From positions 2,852,001 through 2,916,000 of the forward strand of contig NZ_CP015863.1 of NCBI RefSeq assembly GCF_002163755.1: a stretch of 64,000 nucleotides of DNA, given 5' to 3'. Position 1 is the stretch's first letter. Every line of letters begins with the position of its first letter. Position numbers and translations under genes: made by a program. The notes beneath the pieces were generated by a model. The model had not been told where the DNA came from. It did no database searches and saw nothing but the letters and a program-made list of their open reading frames with translations. This DNA is from Vibrio campbellii CAIM 519 = NBRC 15631 = ATCC 25920. GTDB taxonomy: Bacteria; Pseudomonadota; Gammaproteobacteria; Enterobacterales; Vibrionaceae. Shown here piece by piece: positions 10,371-18,527 of the stretch.

Positions 10371-11654
10371 ATGAAATTAACAAAACTGGCTATGGTTACA
10401 CTTTTAGGCTCTGCGCTATCTCAATTCTCTTATGCCCAAGAAGCACCCAAAGGCACCATTTATTTGACCTTTGATGACGGTCCGATTAATGCGTCTATCG
10501 ACGTTATTAATGTGCTTAATCAACAAGGAGTTAAAGGTACTTTCTACTTTAACGCTTGGCACTTGGACGGTATTGGAGATGAGAATGAGGATCGTGCTTT
10601 AGAAGCACTTAAACTTGCTCTAGATACTGGGCATATCGTTGCTAACCATAGTTACGCCCACATGATCCATAACTGTGTCGAAGAATTTGGCCCAAATAGC
10701 GGTGCTGAGTGTAATGCAACCGGCGATCATCAAATTAACTCTTACCAAGATCCTGTTTATGATGCGGGTACGTTTGCCGAGAACTTAGCTGTATTGGAAA
10801 GATACTTGCCGAATATCAACAGTTATCCAAACTATCGCGGTGAAGAGTTTGCACGATTGCCTTACACCAATGGTTGGCGTGTAACAAAGAACTTCAAAGC
10901 GGATGGCTTGTGTGCAACTTCTGACGATCTAAAGCCTTGGGAACCAGGCTATGTGTGTGACACCGATAATCCATCAAACAGTGTAAAAGCTTCCATTGAA
11001 GTACAAAATATTCTTGCGAATAAAGGCTATCAAACTCATGGGTGGGATCTCGACTGGGCACCGGAGAACTGGGGCATTGCAATGCCAGCAAACAGTTTGA
11101 CGGAAGCAGAACCTTTCCTAGGCTATGTCGACGCCGCTCTTAACAGCTGTGCGCCAACAACGATCAATCCTATCAACTCCAAAGCGCAGGAATTCCCTTG
11201 TGGTACTCCGCTACACGCAGACAAAGTTATCGTGTTAACACATGAGTTCTTATTCGAAGATGGCAAACGCGGCATGGGAGCAACCAAAAACTTACCGAGG
11301 CTGGCTAAGTTTATCCAAATCGCAAAAGAAGCAGGATACATTTTCGATACCATGGATAACTACACACCAGTTTGGCAAGTTGGCCAGGCATACGTTGCTA
11401 GTGATTACGTAACGCACTCAGGTACTGTTTATAAAGCGGTTACAACGCACGTCGCACAACAGGATTGGGCACCGTCTTCAACGTCTAGCCTTTGGACAAA
11501 TGCCGATCCTGCAACTAACTGGACACTAAACGTTGCTTATGAAGCTGGTGATGTCGTGACTTACCAAGGTCTCCGCTACCTAGTCAACGTACCACACGTA
11601 TCGCAAGCGGATTGGACTCCAAGCACTCAGAACACCTTGTTCACAACTCTATAG
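10371..11654 (+). CDS. cod: Secreted chitin oligosaccharide deacetylase (CE4) with two chitin-binding repeats
   Basis: 427 residues. Residues 1-22 are a signal peptide (cut after SYA). The NodB/CE4 domain (about 25-335) has TFDDGP at 33-38 and the metal histidines H93 and H97 in HSYAH. Two consecutive CBM5/12-like repeats (about 343-385 and 388-427) with spaced Trp/Tyr and a QxDWxPS motif close the protein. Such Vibrio enzymes remove one acetyl group from chitobiose or chitotriose, giving GlcNAc-GlcN, which is known to induce chitinase in vibrios. It lies opposite the chb uptake operon, so its product or leftover substrate is imported next door. AAGGA lies before the ATG. Confidence 0.93.
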   Translation: MKLTKLAMVTLLGSALSQFSYAQEAPKGTIYLTFDDGPINASIDVINVLNQQGVKGTFYFNAWHLDGIGDENEDRALEALKLALDTGHIVANHSYAHMIHNCVEEFGPNSGAECNATGDHQINSYQDPVYDAGTFAENLAVLERYLPNINSYPNYRGEEFARLPYTNGWRVTKNFKADGLCATSDDLKPWEPGYVCDTDNPSNSVKASIEVQNILANKGYQTHGWDLDWAPENWGIAMPANSLTEAEPFLGYVDAALNSCAPTTINPINSKAQEFPCGTPLHADKVIVLTHEFLFEDGKRGMGATKNLPRLAKFIQIAKEAGYIFDTMDNYTPVWQVGQAYVASDYVTHSGTVYKAVTTHVAQQDWAPSSTSSLWTNADPATNWTLNVAYEAGDVVTYQGLRYLVNVPHVSQADWTPSTQNTLFTTL

Positions 11655-11684
11655 GCTGTTCCTACTATCACCATGTAGTAGTTT

Positions 11685-11713
11685 GCGCGAGGCATACCCC
11701 TCGCGCTTTTTTT
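11685..11713 (+). terminator. rho-independent terminator after the deacetylase
   Basis: An 8-bp GC-rich stem (GCGCGAGG/CCTCGCGC) with a 6-base loop is followed by seven T, 31 bases after the stop codon. Confidence 0.9.
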
Positions 11714-11754
11714 ATTTTGAGGAATCATAACGTTGAGGATCTGCCTTAAACATA

Positions 11755-12252
11755 TGATATCGGTGGGCGGACTTGATTGGACAGGCATTCCTGACGCCAC
11801 CGCGAAGGCAACGCTAACTAACATTCTTCTACTATTTTCAAACGCCCAAAACGACGAAAAGCCGCTATAAAAGCGACCTTTCGATGTATGGTACCGGTGG
11901 GCGACTTGACTGGGCAGGCACTCCTGCCGCCACGCTGGATTTGAACTCACAAACCTCAGATACAACAAAGCCCCGACTTTCGTCGAGGCTCTGTCTGAAA
12001 ATATGGTACTGGTGGGCGGAGTTGATTGGACAGGCATTCCTGCCGCCACCGCGAAGGCAACGCTAACTAGCATTCTTCTACTATTTTCAAACGCCCAATA
12101 AGACGAAAGGCCGCCATAAAAGCGACCTTTCTATGTATGGTATCGGAGGATGACTTGACTGGGCAGGCACTCCTGCCGCCACGCTGGATTTGAATTCACA
12201 AACCTCAGATACAACAAAGCCCCGACTTTCGTCGAGGCTCTGTCTTAAAATA
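11755..12252 (-). repeat. Array of tRNA-Leu 3'-end-derived repeats, 249-bp period
   Basis: Two tandem copies of a 249-bp composite unit lie directly downstream of tRNA-Leu. Each unit has an A part (from 11755 and 12004) and a B part (from 11889 and 12138). All four parts begin with a copy of the tRNA's last 17-23 bases (CCGGTACCA on the minus strand, more or less decayed), and the true tRNA end at 12253 continues the same 249-bp spacing. The A parts also keep a variable-arm piece (GAAGGCAACG). Each part has a small GGCAGG/CCTGCC-type hairpin and ends with a terminator-like stem (11969-11990, 12106-12130, 12218-12239). The layout recalls the repeats behind E. coli tyrT. No open frame here is convincing. 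Confidence 0.85.
12218..12239 (-). terminator. likely terminator of tRNA-Leu, repeated at 11969-11990
   Basis: In minus-strand RNA a 9-bp stem (AGCCUCGAC/GUCGGGGCU, one U-G pair) closes a GAAA tetraloop, followed by UUUGUUGU. It is 13 bases beyond the tRNA 3' end. An identical hairpin recurs exactly 249 bases further on as part of the repeat array. The U-run is interrupted, so efficiency is uncertain. Confidence 0.6.
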
Positions 12253-12337
12253 TGGTACCGGTGGGCGGACTTGAACCGCCACGCCCGAAGGCAACGGATT
12301 TTGAATCCGTCGTGTATACCAATTTCACCACACCGGC
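12253..12337 (-). tRNA. tRNA-Leu (anticodon CAA)
   Basis: An 85-nt type II tRNA on the minus strand begins GCCGGTGTGGTGAAATTGG and ends ACCGGTACCA with encoded CCA. The long variable arm (TGCCTTCGGGCG) and the anticodon loop TTCAAAA (CAA) identify a leucine tRNA reading UUG. It has its own promoter (12369-12396) and is followed by the tail-repeat array. Confidence 0.96.
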
Positions 12338-12368
12338 ATCTCTGGACTATTGCCCTTTGATGGTTGGC

Positions 12369-12396
12369 ATTATACGGAAGCTTTTGACCTGCGCAA
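12369..12396 (-). promoter_or_regulatory. tRNA-Leu promoter
   Basis: On the minus strand TTGCGC (12391-12396), a 16-base spacer and a perfect TATAAT (12369-12374) precede the tRNA by 31 bases. GCC follows the -10, a GC-leaning start region common at stable RNA promoters. Confidence 0.8.
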
Positions 12397-12514
12397 GCAG
12401 AAAAACCTTAAATAACTATCGTTTGCTGATAATTTCGCCACAAAGTGTGACAAAGGAGATCTCATCTTAGCTAAGTCTGCCATTTCACTTTGTTATAACA
12501 CCAACCATTAAACC

Positions 12515-13180
12515 CTATAAACGATTAACGGTAATATCCGAAACGTAACCATTACCAATATTAGATAGCGCACCATGGATCATTCTCGCCGCATCACCGG
12601 CACTCATAAAGCTGCTCGTATCTAATGACTTACCACTCGTTTCCCAAAACTCGGTTGCCATACCACCTGGATATACGGCAACAATTTTCATTGGTTTACC
12701 TTTTAACTCCATACGAACAGACTCAATCAAACCTTTAACTGCCCACTTCACCGCACAATAAGTCGATTCTTGTGCCTTTGGCTGTTGTGCCGCTGTCGAC
12801 ATCACCATCACAACATTTACAGGCTGCTCTTGATAACGCTTTACCAACTCTTTTAGGACATGAACTGCGGAGGTGAGATTGTTTTCAATCAGCTTTTGAA
12901 TCTCTTGTGGGTCTTGCTCGGCCAACAAACCAAAATAACCACTTCCCGCACAATGAATCACGGTAGTAGGCGCTTGAGGTAACTCATCAAATAAATTCTC
13001 CACTTGCGATGCGTCGATCAGATCACAACTTCGCACCTGAGCTTTACTTGAGAGATATTGAACAAGCGTATTTAACTTCTTTTCGCTGCGGCCAGTTAAC
13101 AGTGTTTCTTCGCCTTGGGCATCATACAACTTAGCGAGCTGTGCACCTAAACCACTGCTTGCGCCTGTAATTACGATCAT
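12515..13180 (-). CDS. Short-chain dehydrogenase/reductase, substrate unknown
   Basis: 221 residues, a single Rossmann domain of the classical SDR family. The cofactor motif TGASSGLG is at 5-12 and the catalytic Tyr-x3-Lys appears as YCAVK in the middle of the protein, with the partner serine in VMVMSTAAQ. GRS after the second strand suggests NADP(H) preference. No neighbour hints at a pathway: the flanks are tRNA-Leu and a divergent RDD membrane protein. I do not assign a substrate. Confidence 0.8.
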   Translation of the reverse strand: MIVITGASSGLGAQLAKLYDAQGEETLLTGRSEKKLNTLVQYLSSKAQVRSCDLIDASQVENLFDELPQAPTTVIHCAGSGYFGLLAEQDPQEIQKLIENNLTSAVHVLKELVKRYQEQPVNVVMVMSTAAQQPKAQESTYCAVKWAVKGLIESVRMELKGKPMKIVAVYPGGMATEFWETSGKSLDTSSFMSAGDAARMIHGALSNIGNGYVSDITVNRL

Positions 13181-13416
13181 CTTGTACCTCTATCACATCA
13201 TTCGTAATCTTGTGTTCTAAGCAAGGTAACCCATGCTTGGGGCTTTCACAGGTTGCATGGTAGGAAGTTTGAACTCGGTTGCTTTATTGAGTGCTTGATT
13301 AGCGATAAAGCACTTGTGATTTGCCCGTAATTAGAGACTCTGTGCGTTAGCTCTCTTTTCACAAGCTGATGGAATCTATATTCTGACGCACAATTTTAAA
13401 GGTAAGTGATGGAACT

Positions 13417-13896
13417 ATGACTACTTCTACAACTCTTCCACCAGCAGGCTTTTTCCGCCGACTCGCAGCGTTATTTTACGACACACTGATTATCCTCGCG
13501 ATTGAGATGATGGCTGCAGGCGTGGTAATGGCGATTGTTTTTGCGCTTAACGCGGCAGGCTTGTTGAGCTACGGAGAATATGTGGATGCAGCAGACATGC
13601 TAGGAAAGCATCCAGTATTAAGCCCACTATTTACACTGTATCTTGCAGTGGTGTGGATCTACTTCTTTGTGTTCTTCTGGACTCGCGCGGGCCAAACCTT
13701 AGGGATGCGAGCTTGGAAAATGCAAATCCGTAACAGTAAAGATGGCGCACCAATTACGATTACTCAGGCACTAATTCGCTTAGCGACATCTGGCTTCGGC
13801 TTGGCAAACTTAACGGTGCCAATTGACCCACAAAAGCGTGGTTTCCACGATATTTGGGCAAAAACCGAAGTTGTTGTCTTACCGAAACCAAAATAG
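13417..13896 (+). CDS. RDD-family inner-membrane protein
   Basis: 159 residues with the RDD fold: the family's conserved Arg and Asp occur at the start (GFFRRLAALFYDTLII), followed by three hydrophobic segments and the GMRAWKMQI and KRGFHDIWAKT blocks. The function of the family is poorly defined; a few members affect ion exchange. In vibrios an RDD gene beside lptG-lptF is a usual neighbour. The gene is monocistronic, convergent with lptG across a bidirectional terminator. Confidence 0.82.
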   Translation: MTTSTTLPPAGFFRRLAALFYDTLIILAIEMMAAGVVMAIVFALNAAGLLSYGEYVDAADMLGKHPVLSPLFTLYLAVVWIYFFVFFWTRAGQTLGMRAWKMQIRNSKDGAPITITQALIRLATSGFGLANLTVPIDPQKRGFHDIWAKTEVVVLPKPK

Positions 13897-13934
13897 CGAA
13901 ACAGCAAAATAGCGAAACAGCAAAAGCAGAATAG

Positions 13935-13963
13935 AAAAAGGAAGGCACTATGCCTTCCTTTTT
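13935..13963. terminator. bidirectional terminator between the RDD gene and lptG
   Basis: A 13-bp perfect stem (5 A, then GGAAGGCA; 3-base loop) flanked by A-run and T-run on both sides can stop transcription from either direction. It sits between two convergent stop codons (13896 and 13986). Confidence 0.88.
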
Positions 13964-13985
13964 TATGTTTATCGCTTTTGAAAAC

Positions 13986-15056
13986 CTACAGTTTTCTTCT
14001 TAGCAAGGATACCGCGATTGCTAGGAACACCATGCTAGGGGCTAATGCACCGAATACAGGCGGAATGCCATATACCAAGGTTAGCGGTCCAAAGAACTCA
14101 CTGGATATGTAGAAGGTAAAACCTGCAACTACCCCCGAGAGCACTCTCGCTCCCATAGTCACGCTACGCAATGGTCCGAATACAAAGGACAGCGCCATCA
14201 GCATCACGACCGCGATGGAAAGCGGCTGAGAAAGCTTACGCCAAAATGCCAGTTCATAACGTGAAGCATCTTGTTCTGTCGCTTTCAAGTAGCTCACATA
14301 ATCATACAAACCGCTTAGAGAAAGCTCTTCTGGCTTTACCGTTACAACCGCAAGCTTATCTGGCGCGAGCGAGGTGTGCCATTCCATCTGCTCTACGTCA
14401 CGCTTGGTAATGACGTTCTCATTCTCCATATCCGTGACCTGTACGTAACGCATCAACCAGTTGTTGTCTTGCTGGTAATCCACTTCTTCAGCAAAGATGA
14501 CTTTATCTAGTTTCTTATCTTCATCGAAACGCCACATGTTCAAACCGTAGAGTTTGTCATCTTCCACTTTTCCGATAAAGATGAAGTCATTGGCATCACG
14601 AGCCCATACCCCAGCCCGCACTGATACAATGCTACCACCAGACAAAGCAAATGCACGTAGGTCACGCGCCATCTTTTGCGCTTCAGGTGCGCCCCATTGA
14701 CCCAACGTCATGACGATAAGCATCAATGGCACCGCGGTCTTAAGCACTGATAAACCGATATCCAACTTAGAGAAGCCCGCCGCTTGCATAACCACAAGTT
14801 CAGAGCTTGATGCCAACATGCCCAAACCAATCAAAGCGCCCAGTAGCGCCGCCATTGGGAAGAACATTTCGATATCGCGGGGAATACTTAACAATACAAA
14901 ATAAAGCGCATGCATTAAGTCGTAAGCACCACGCCCCACTTTGCGTAATTGCTCGACGTATTTAATGATGCCCGACAAGCCGACAAAGGTCGCCAGGACA
15001 AGGGCGGTGGTAGAGATGATGGTTCTACCGATGTAAAGATCTAAGAGTTTAAACAC
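13986..15056 (-). CDS. lptG: LPS export ABC transporter permease LptG
   Basis: 356 residues of the YjgP/YjgQ family: three N-terminal membrane helices (about 10-120), a periplasmic beta-jellyroll (about 130-265) and three C-terminal helices. With LptF and the ATPase LptB (38694-39419) it extracts LPS from the inner membrane and hands it to LptC/LptA. It starts 3 bases after lptF's stop in the same transcript. Length and topology are standard. Confidence 0.95.
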   Translation of the reverse strand: MFKLLDLYIGRTIISTTALVLATFVGLSGIIKYVEQLRKVGRGAYDLMHALYFVLLSIPRDIEMFFPMAALLGALIGLGMLASSSELVVMQAAGFSKLDIGLSVLKTAVPLMLIVMTLGQWGAPEAQKMARDLRAFALSGGSIVSVRAGVWARDANDFIFIGKVEDDKLYGLNMWRFDEDKKLDKVIFAEEVDYQQDNNWLMRYVQVTDMENENVITKRDVEQMEWHTSLAPDKLAVVTVKPEELSLSGLYDYVSYLKATEQDASRYELAFWRKLSQPLSIAVVMLMALSFVFGPLRSVTMGARVLSGVVAGFTFYISSEFFGPLTLVYGIPPVFGALAPSMVFLAIAVSLLRRKL

Positions 15057-15059
15057 TGC

Positions 15060-16160
15060 CTATGCGAGCCTCTTCTTGCGAAATTTGTCTTTCATTCTTC
15101 GAACGGGAACACTGTCCATCATGTTGGCTAAGATAGCGACAATCAGTAACATCGCATTGATTGGCCACATACCAATAGCTGCAGGAAAAGTGCCTTCCTC
15201 GAGCGCAGATTTCGTCGCACTGATTGCCAGGAAGTACGCGAGGTAAATCAAGATAGCCGGGCCCATTTTAGCGAAGCGTCCCTGACGCGGGTTTACCGCA
15301 GACAAAGGAATGACCAGCATGGTTAACAGTGGAATACAAACGAACAGCGAAATACGCCATTGCAGCTCAGCTTGTGCTTCAGGATCTGGGTGACCAATCA
15401 AGTCTAGCGTTGGGTACGCCTCCCAATCACGTCCCTTTTGCTTCACCTCTCGCTGGCCAATCACCCCTTCATATTGATCGAACTTAGTCACCATGTACTC
15501 AACACGAGTCGGCACACCTTCATAACGCGTCCCCTCATGCATGGTGATGATCTGACGACCATCCGCCAGTTCTTTTACTTCACCAGAAGAAGAGAACATG
15601 ACGCTAGGCAAGATAGAGTCACGAGGGCGCATCTGTGCGACAAACACATTGCTGAGCGTGCTGTCTTTGATGTCATCAATAAAGACAACAGAAGATCCAT
15701 CCGGTGTCCCTTGGAACTGACCTTTCTGAAGTAAGTCTACGCTGTTTTCGGCTTCAACTTGATCGTAAAGTTGCTCTACGCGGTCTTGCGACCAAGGCGA
15801 TAGCCAAAGAGCATTGAACGCCGCCACACCGGAAGTAATGATTGCCAGGCACAGCGCGGCCTGCACCAAGAACTTGTTTCCGATGCCTGTCGCGTTCATC
15901 ACCACGATTTCACTTTCCGCATATAGGCGACCAAATGTGATCAATATGCCGATGTATAAACTCAATGGCAGCATTAATAGTCCCATTGCTGGCATGTTTA
16001 AACCAACCACTGAGAAAATTAATCCAGCAGGAATATCCCCGTCAGAAGCCTTCGCAAGAACACTGATAAACTTCTGGCTCAAAAATACCAAAAAAAGCAC
16101 GAAGAAAATCGCAAATTGGCTCTTGAGTGTTTCGCGGATCAAATATCTAACAATAATCAC
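15060..16160 (-). CDS. lptF: LPS export ABC transporter permease LptF
   Basis: 366 residues, same architecture as LptG: three helices, periplasmic jellyroll, three helices. The first gene of the lptF-lptG pair, transcribed away from pepA across a 199-base gap (16161-16359) that must hold both promoters. The divergent pepA/lptFG order is the same as in E. coli. The start MIIVRYLIRETLKSQ is typical of the family. Confidence 0.95.
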   Translation of the reverse strand: MIIVRYLIRETLKSQFAIFFVLFLVFLSQKFISVLAKASDGDIPAGLIFSVVGLNMPAMGLLMLPLSLYIGILITFGRLYAESEIVVMNATGIGNKFLVQAALCLAIITSGVAAFNALWLSPWSQDRVEQLYDQVEAENSVDLLQKGQFQGTPDGSSVVFIDDIKDSTLSNVFVAQMRPRDSILPSVMFSSSGEVKELADGRQIITMHEGTRYEGVPTRVEYMVTKFDQYEGVIGQREVKQKGRDWEAYPTLDLIGHPDPEAQAELQWRISLFVCIPLLTMLVIPLSAVNPRQGRFAKMGPAILIYLAYFLAISATKSALEEGTFPAAIGMWPINAMLLIVAILANMMDSVPVRRMKDKFRKKRLA

Positions 16161-16359
16161 GCTGAAATTACCTATACAAAACTTGTTTTTTTGGTCGAAT
16201 CACTATAGTTTCCCGTTGAACCATTTATTTTTTTAAAATTATAAACTAGATGTTAGCGCTTAAATCAGCTCTGTTGGTAAGACCTGAGCTTAAATTCAAC
16301 AAGTAAGCGATCATTATCTAACATTTAGAGCAATTTGTCTTCAGGATGTAGGAGTACGC

Positions 16360-17868
16360 ATGGAGTTCAGTGTTAAAAGTGGCAGTCCAGAGAAACAACG
16401 TAGCGCATGTATCGTTGTTGGTGTGTTTGAACCACGTCGCCTTTCTCCAGTAGCCGAGCAACTTGATAAAATCAGTGACGGTTACATCAGTTCACTACTT
16501 CGCCGTGGTGATCTAGAGGGTAAACCTGGTCAGATGCTGCTACTGCATCAAGTACCAGGTGTTTTGTCAGAGCGCGTTCTGCTTGTAGGTTGTGGTAAAG
16601 AACGTGAGCTAGGCGAGCGCCAGTACAAGGAAATCATTCAAAAGACGATCAGCACACTTAACGAAACAGGTTCTATGGAAGCAGTGTGTTTCCTAACTGA
16701 ACTGCACGTTAAGGGTCGTGATACTTACTGGAAAGTTCGCCAGGCAGTAGAAGCGACTAAAGATGGTCTTTACACATTCGATCAGTTCAAGAGCGTTAAG
16801 CCAGAAACTCGTCGTCCACTGCGTAAGCTAGTATTCAACGTACCAACGCGTCGTGAACTAAACCTAGGTGAGAAAGCAATCACTCACGGTCTAGCTATCG
16901 CATCTGGTGTGAAAGCATCAAAAGATCTTGGCAACATGCCACCAAACATCGCAAACCCTGCGTACCTTGCTTCTCAAGCACGCCGCCTTGCTGACGATTA
17001 CGAAACCGTAACCACCAAGATCATTGGTGAGCAAGAGATGGAAAAACTGGGCATGACATCTTACCTAGCCGTAGGTCGTGGTTCGAAGAACGAATCAATG
17101 ATGTCGATTATCGAATACAAAGGTAACCCAGAGTCAGAAGCAAAACCTATCGTACTTGTCGGTAAAGGTCTTACGTTCGATTCAGGCGGTATCTCTCTAA
17201 AACCTGGTGAAGGTATGGATGAGATGAAGTACGACATGTGTGGTGCAGCATCTGTATTCGGAACAATGAAAGCGCTAGCGAAGCTAAACCTACCAATTAA
17301 CGTTATTGGTGTTCTAGCAGGCTGTGAAAACATGCCAGGCAGCAACGCTTACCGTCCAGGTGACATCCTAACAACCATGTCAGGTCAAACGGTAGAAGTT
17401 CTGAACACGGATGCGGAAGGTCGTCTTGTTCTTTGTGACGCACTGACTTACGTAGAGCGTTTCGAACCAGATTGCGTAGTAGACGTTGCAACGCTAACTG
17501 GTGCTTGTGTTATTGCACTAGGCCACCATATCAGCGGCGTAATCTCTAACCACAACCCACTTTCTCATGAGCTAGTAAACGCTTCTGAGCAAGCAAGTGA
17601 CCGTGCATGGCGTCTACCAATGGCAGACGAGTACCACGAGCAGTTGAAGAGCCCATTTGCTGATATGGCAAACATTGGTGGTCGTCCTGCTGGTACTATT
17701 ACTGCAGGTTGCTTCCTGTCTAAGTTTGCTAAAAAGTACAACTGGGCACACCTTGATATCGCAGGTACTGCGTGGAAGTCAGGCGCAGCGAAAGGCTCAA
17801 CGGGCCGTCCTGTCTCAATGCTTGTCCAATTCCTTTTGAACCGCAGCGGCCAAGAAACAGAAGAGTAA
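16360..17868 (+). CDS. pepA: Leucyl aminopeptidase PepA (M17)
   Basis: 502 residues, standard for the hexameric two-metal aminopeptidase. Metal ligands and active-site residues are in place: K269 and D274 (GKGLTFDSGG), K281, D292, and D351/E353 in the signature NTDAEGRL (349-356). It releases N-terminal residues from peptides and, in E. coli, also binds DNA as a cofactor for Xer recombination and as a carAB regulator. The ribosome site TAGGAG precedes ATG at 16360. A terminator follows at 17885. Confidence 0.97.
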   Translation: MEFSVKSGSPEKQRSACIVVGVFEPRRLSPVAEQLDKISDGYISSLLRRGDLEGKPGQMLLLHQVPGVLSERVLLVGCGKERELGERQYKEIIQKTISTLNETGSMEAVCFLTELHVKGRDTYWKVRQAVEATKDGLYTFDQFKSVKPETRRPLRKLVFNVPTRRELNLGEKAITHGLAIASGVKASKDLGNMPPNIANPAYLASQARRLADDYETVTTKIIGEQEMEKLGMTSYLAVGRGSKNESMMSIIEYKGNPESEAKPIVLVGKGLTFDSGGISLKPGEGMDEMKYDMCGAASVFGTMKALAKLNLPINVIGVLAGCENMPGSNAYRPGDILTTMSGQTVEVLNTDAEGRLVLCDALTYVERFEPDCVVDVATLTGACVIALGHHISGVISNHNPLSHELVNASEQASDRAWRLPMADEYHEQLKSPFADMANIGGRPAGTITAGCFLSKFAKKYNWAHLDIAGTAWKSGAAKGSTGRPVSMLVQFLLNRSGQETEE

Positions 17869-17884
17869 TTTCTGAACAACATCT

Positions 17885-17908
17885 AAAAGGGCCGCAAGGC
17901 CCTTTTTT
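17885..17908 (+). terminator. rho-independent terminator after pepA
   Basis: AAAAGGGCC, a GCAA tetraloop, GGCCC and six T, 17 bases after the stop codon. Confidence 0.92.
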
Positions 17909-17980
17909 ATTACCTCGATTTTCTTGATTGAAAATCGGATTTAATATGGTTTAAGGAAGAGACCAACTGCAAGTGAGAGA

Positions 17981-18433
17981 ATGATGCAAACTGCAACCTT
18001 CTACATCATTAACGAAGAGAGCCCGCAAGCAACGGTGGCTGGCTTTGAGGAATACATTGTTTTTTTGGCTCAGCACTTTGCTCGCCAAGGCGCAAAAGTG
18101 TATCTGAACTGCAAAGACAAACCGCATGCCGAGCAGCTCGCTGAAGCCTTTTGGCAAATTGATGCAGACAAGTTCATGGCACATAATCTTGTAGGCGAAG
18201 GACCGAAATACGCCACCAATATTGAAATCGGCCATGAAGGTGTAAAACCTAACTGGAATCGTAAGCTGGTAATTAATTTGGCGGAAAATGAGACAACCTT
18301 TGCGAACAAGTTTGCTCAAGTGGTAGACTTCGTGCCTTGCGAAGAAAAAGCTAAACAGCTCGCAAGAGAAAGGTATAAAATTTACCGTCAGGCAGGTTAT
18401 CAACTGCAAACGATCGAAATTCAATATCCTTAA
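17981..18433 (+). CDS. holC: DNA polymerase III subunit chi
   Basis: 150 residues of the HolC family. Chi joins psi in the clamp-loader complex and links it to SSB on lagging-strand DNA. Recognisable family features are the start TATFYIINEE, the ARQGAKVYLNCKD strand-helix and the VDFVPCEEKAKQLARERYKIYRQAGYQ C-terminal block. Two ATGs lie in a row (17981, 17984); either could start. The pepA-holC-valS order is the usual gamma-proteobacterial one. Confidence 0.93.
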   Translation: MMQTATFYIINEESPQATVAGFEEYIVFLAQHFARQGAKVYLNCKDKPHAEQLAEAFWQIDADKFMAHNLVGEGPKYATNIEIGHEGVKPNWNRKLVINLAENETTFANKFAQVVDFVPCEEKAKQLARERYKIYRQAGYQLQTIEIQYP

Positions 18434-18435
18434 CG

Positions 18436-18489
18436 GTCAATCCTTATAGTTAAGCTCTCCACTCAGAGAGTTCACTTATAAAGATTGAC
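18436..18489 (+). other. Nested inverted repeat before valS
   Basis: Between holC and valS, GTCAATC (18436-18442) pairs with GATTGAC (18483-18489), then TTATA (18444-18448) with TATAA (18477-18481), and inside that CTCTC (18455-18459) with GAGAG (18466-18470). RNA from holC would fold as an interrupted 17-bp hairpin ending 38 bases before valS. No T-run follows. It could be a leader control element or an operator; no tRNA-like T-box is evident. Confidence 0.5.
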
Positions 18490-18527
18490 TTAGATTCAAC
18501 CATCAACGTATCCATTAAAAGAGCGCT

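Noticed and set aside
11627..12073. An open frame of 148 codons on the minus strand, and a 60-codon frame on the plus strand, across the repeat array
   Set aside because: They run through tRNA-derived repeats, terminators and the antisense of the deacetylase end; their residues just repeat with the DNA repeat, and there is no ribosome binding site.
11755..12252. Repeats resembling a CRISPR or integron array
   Set aside because: Only two long 249-bp units, with no short direct repeats and unique spacers, no cas genes, no integrase and no attC-type core sites.
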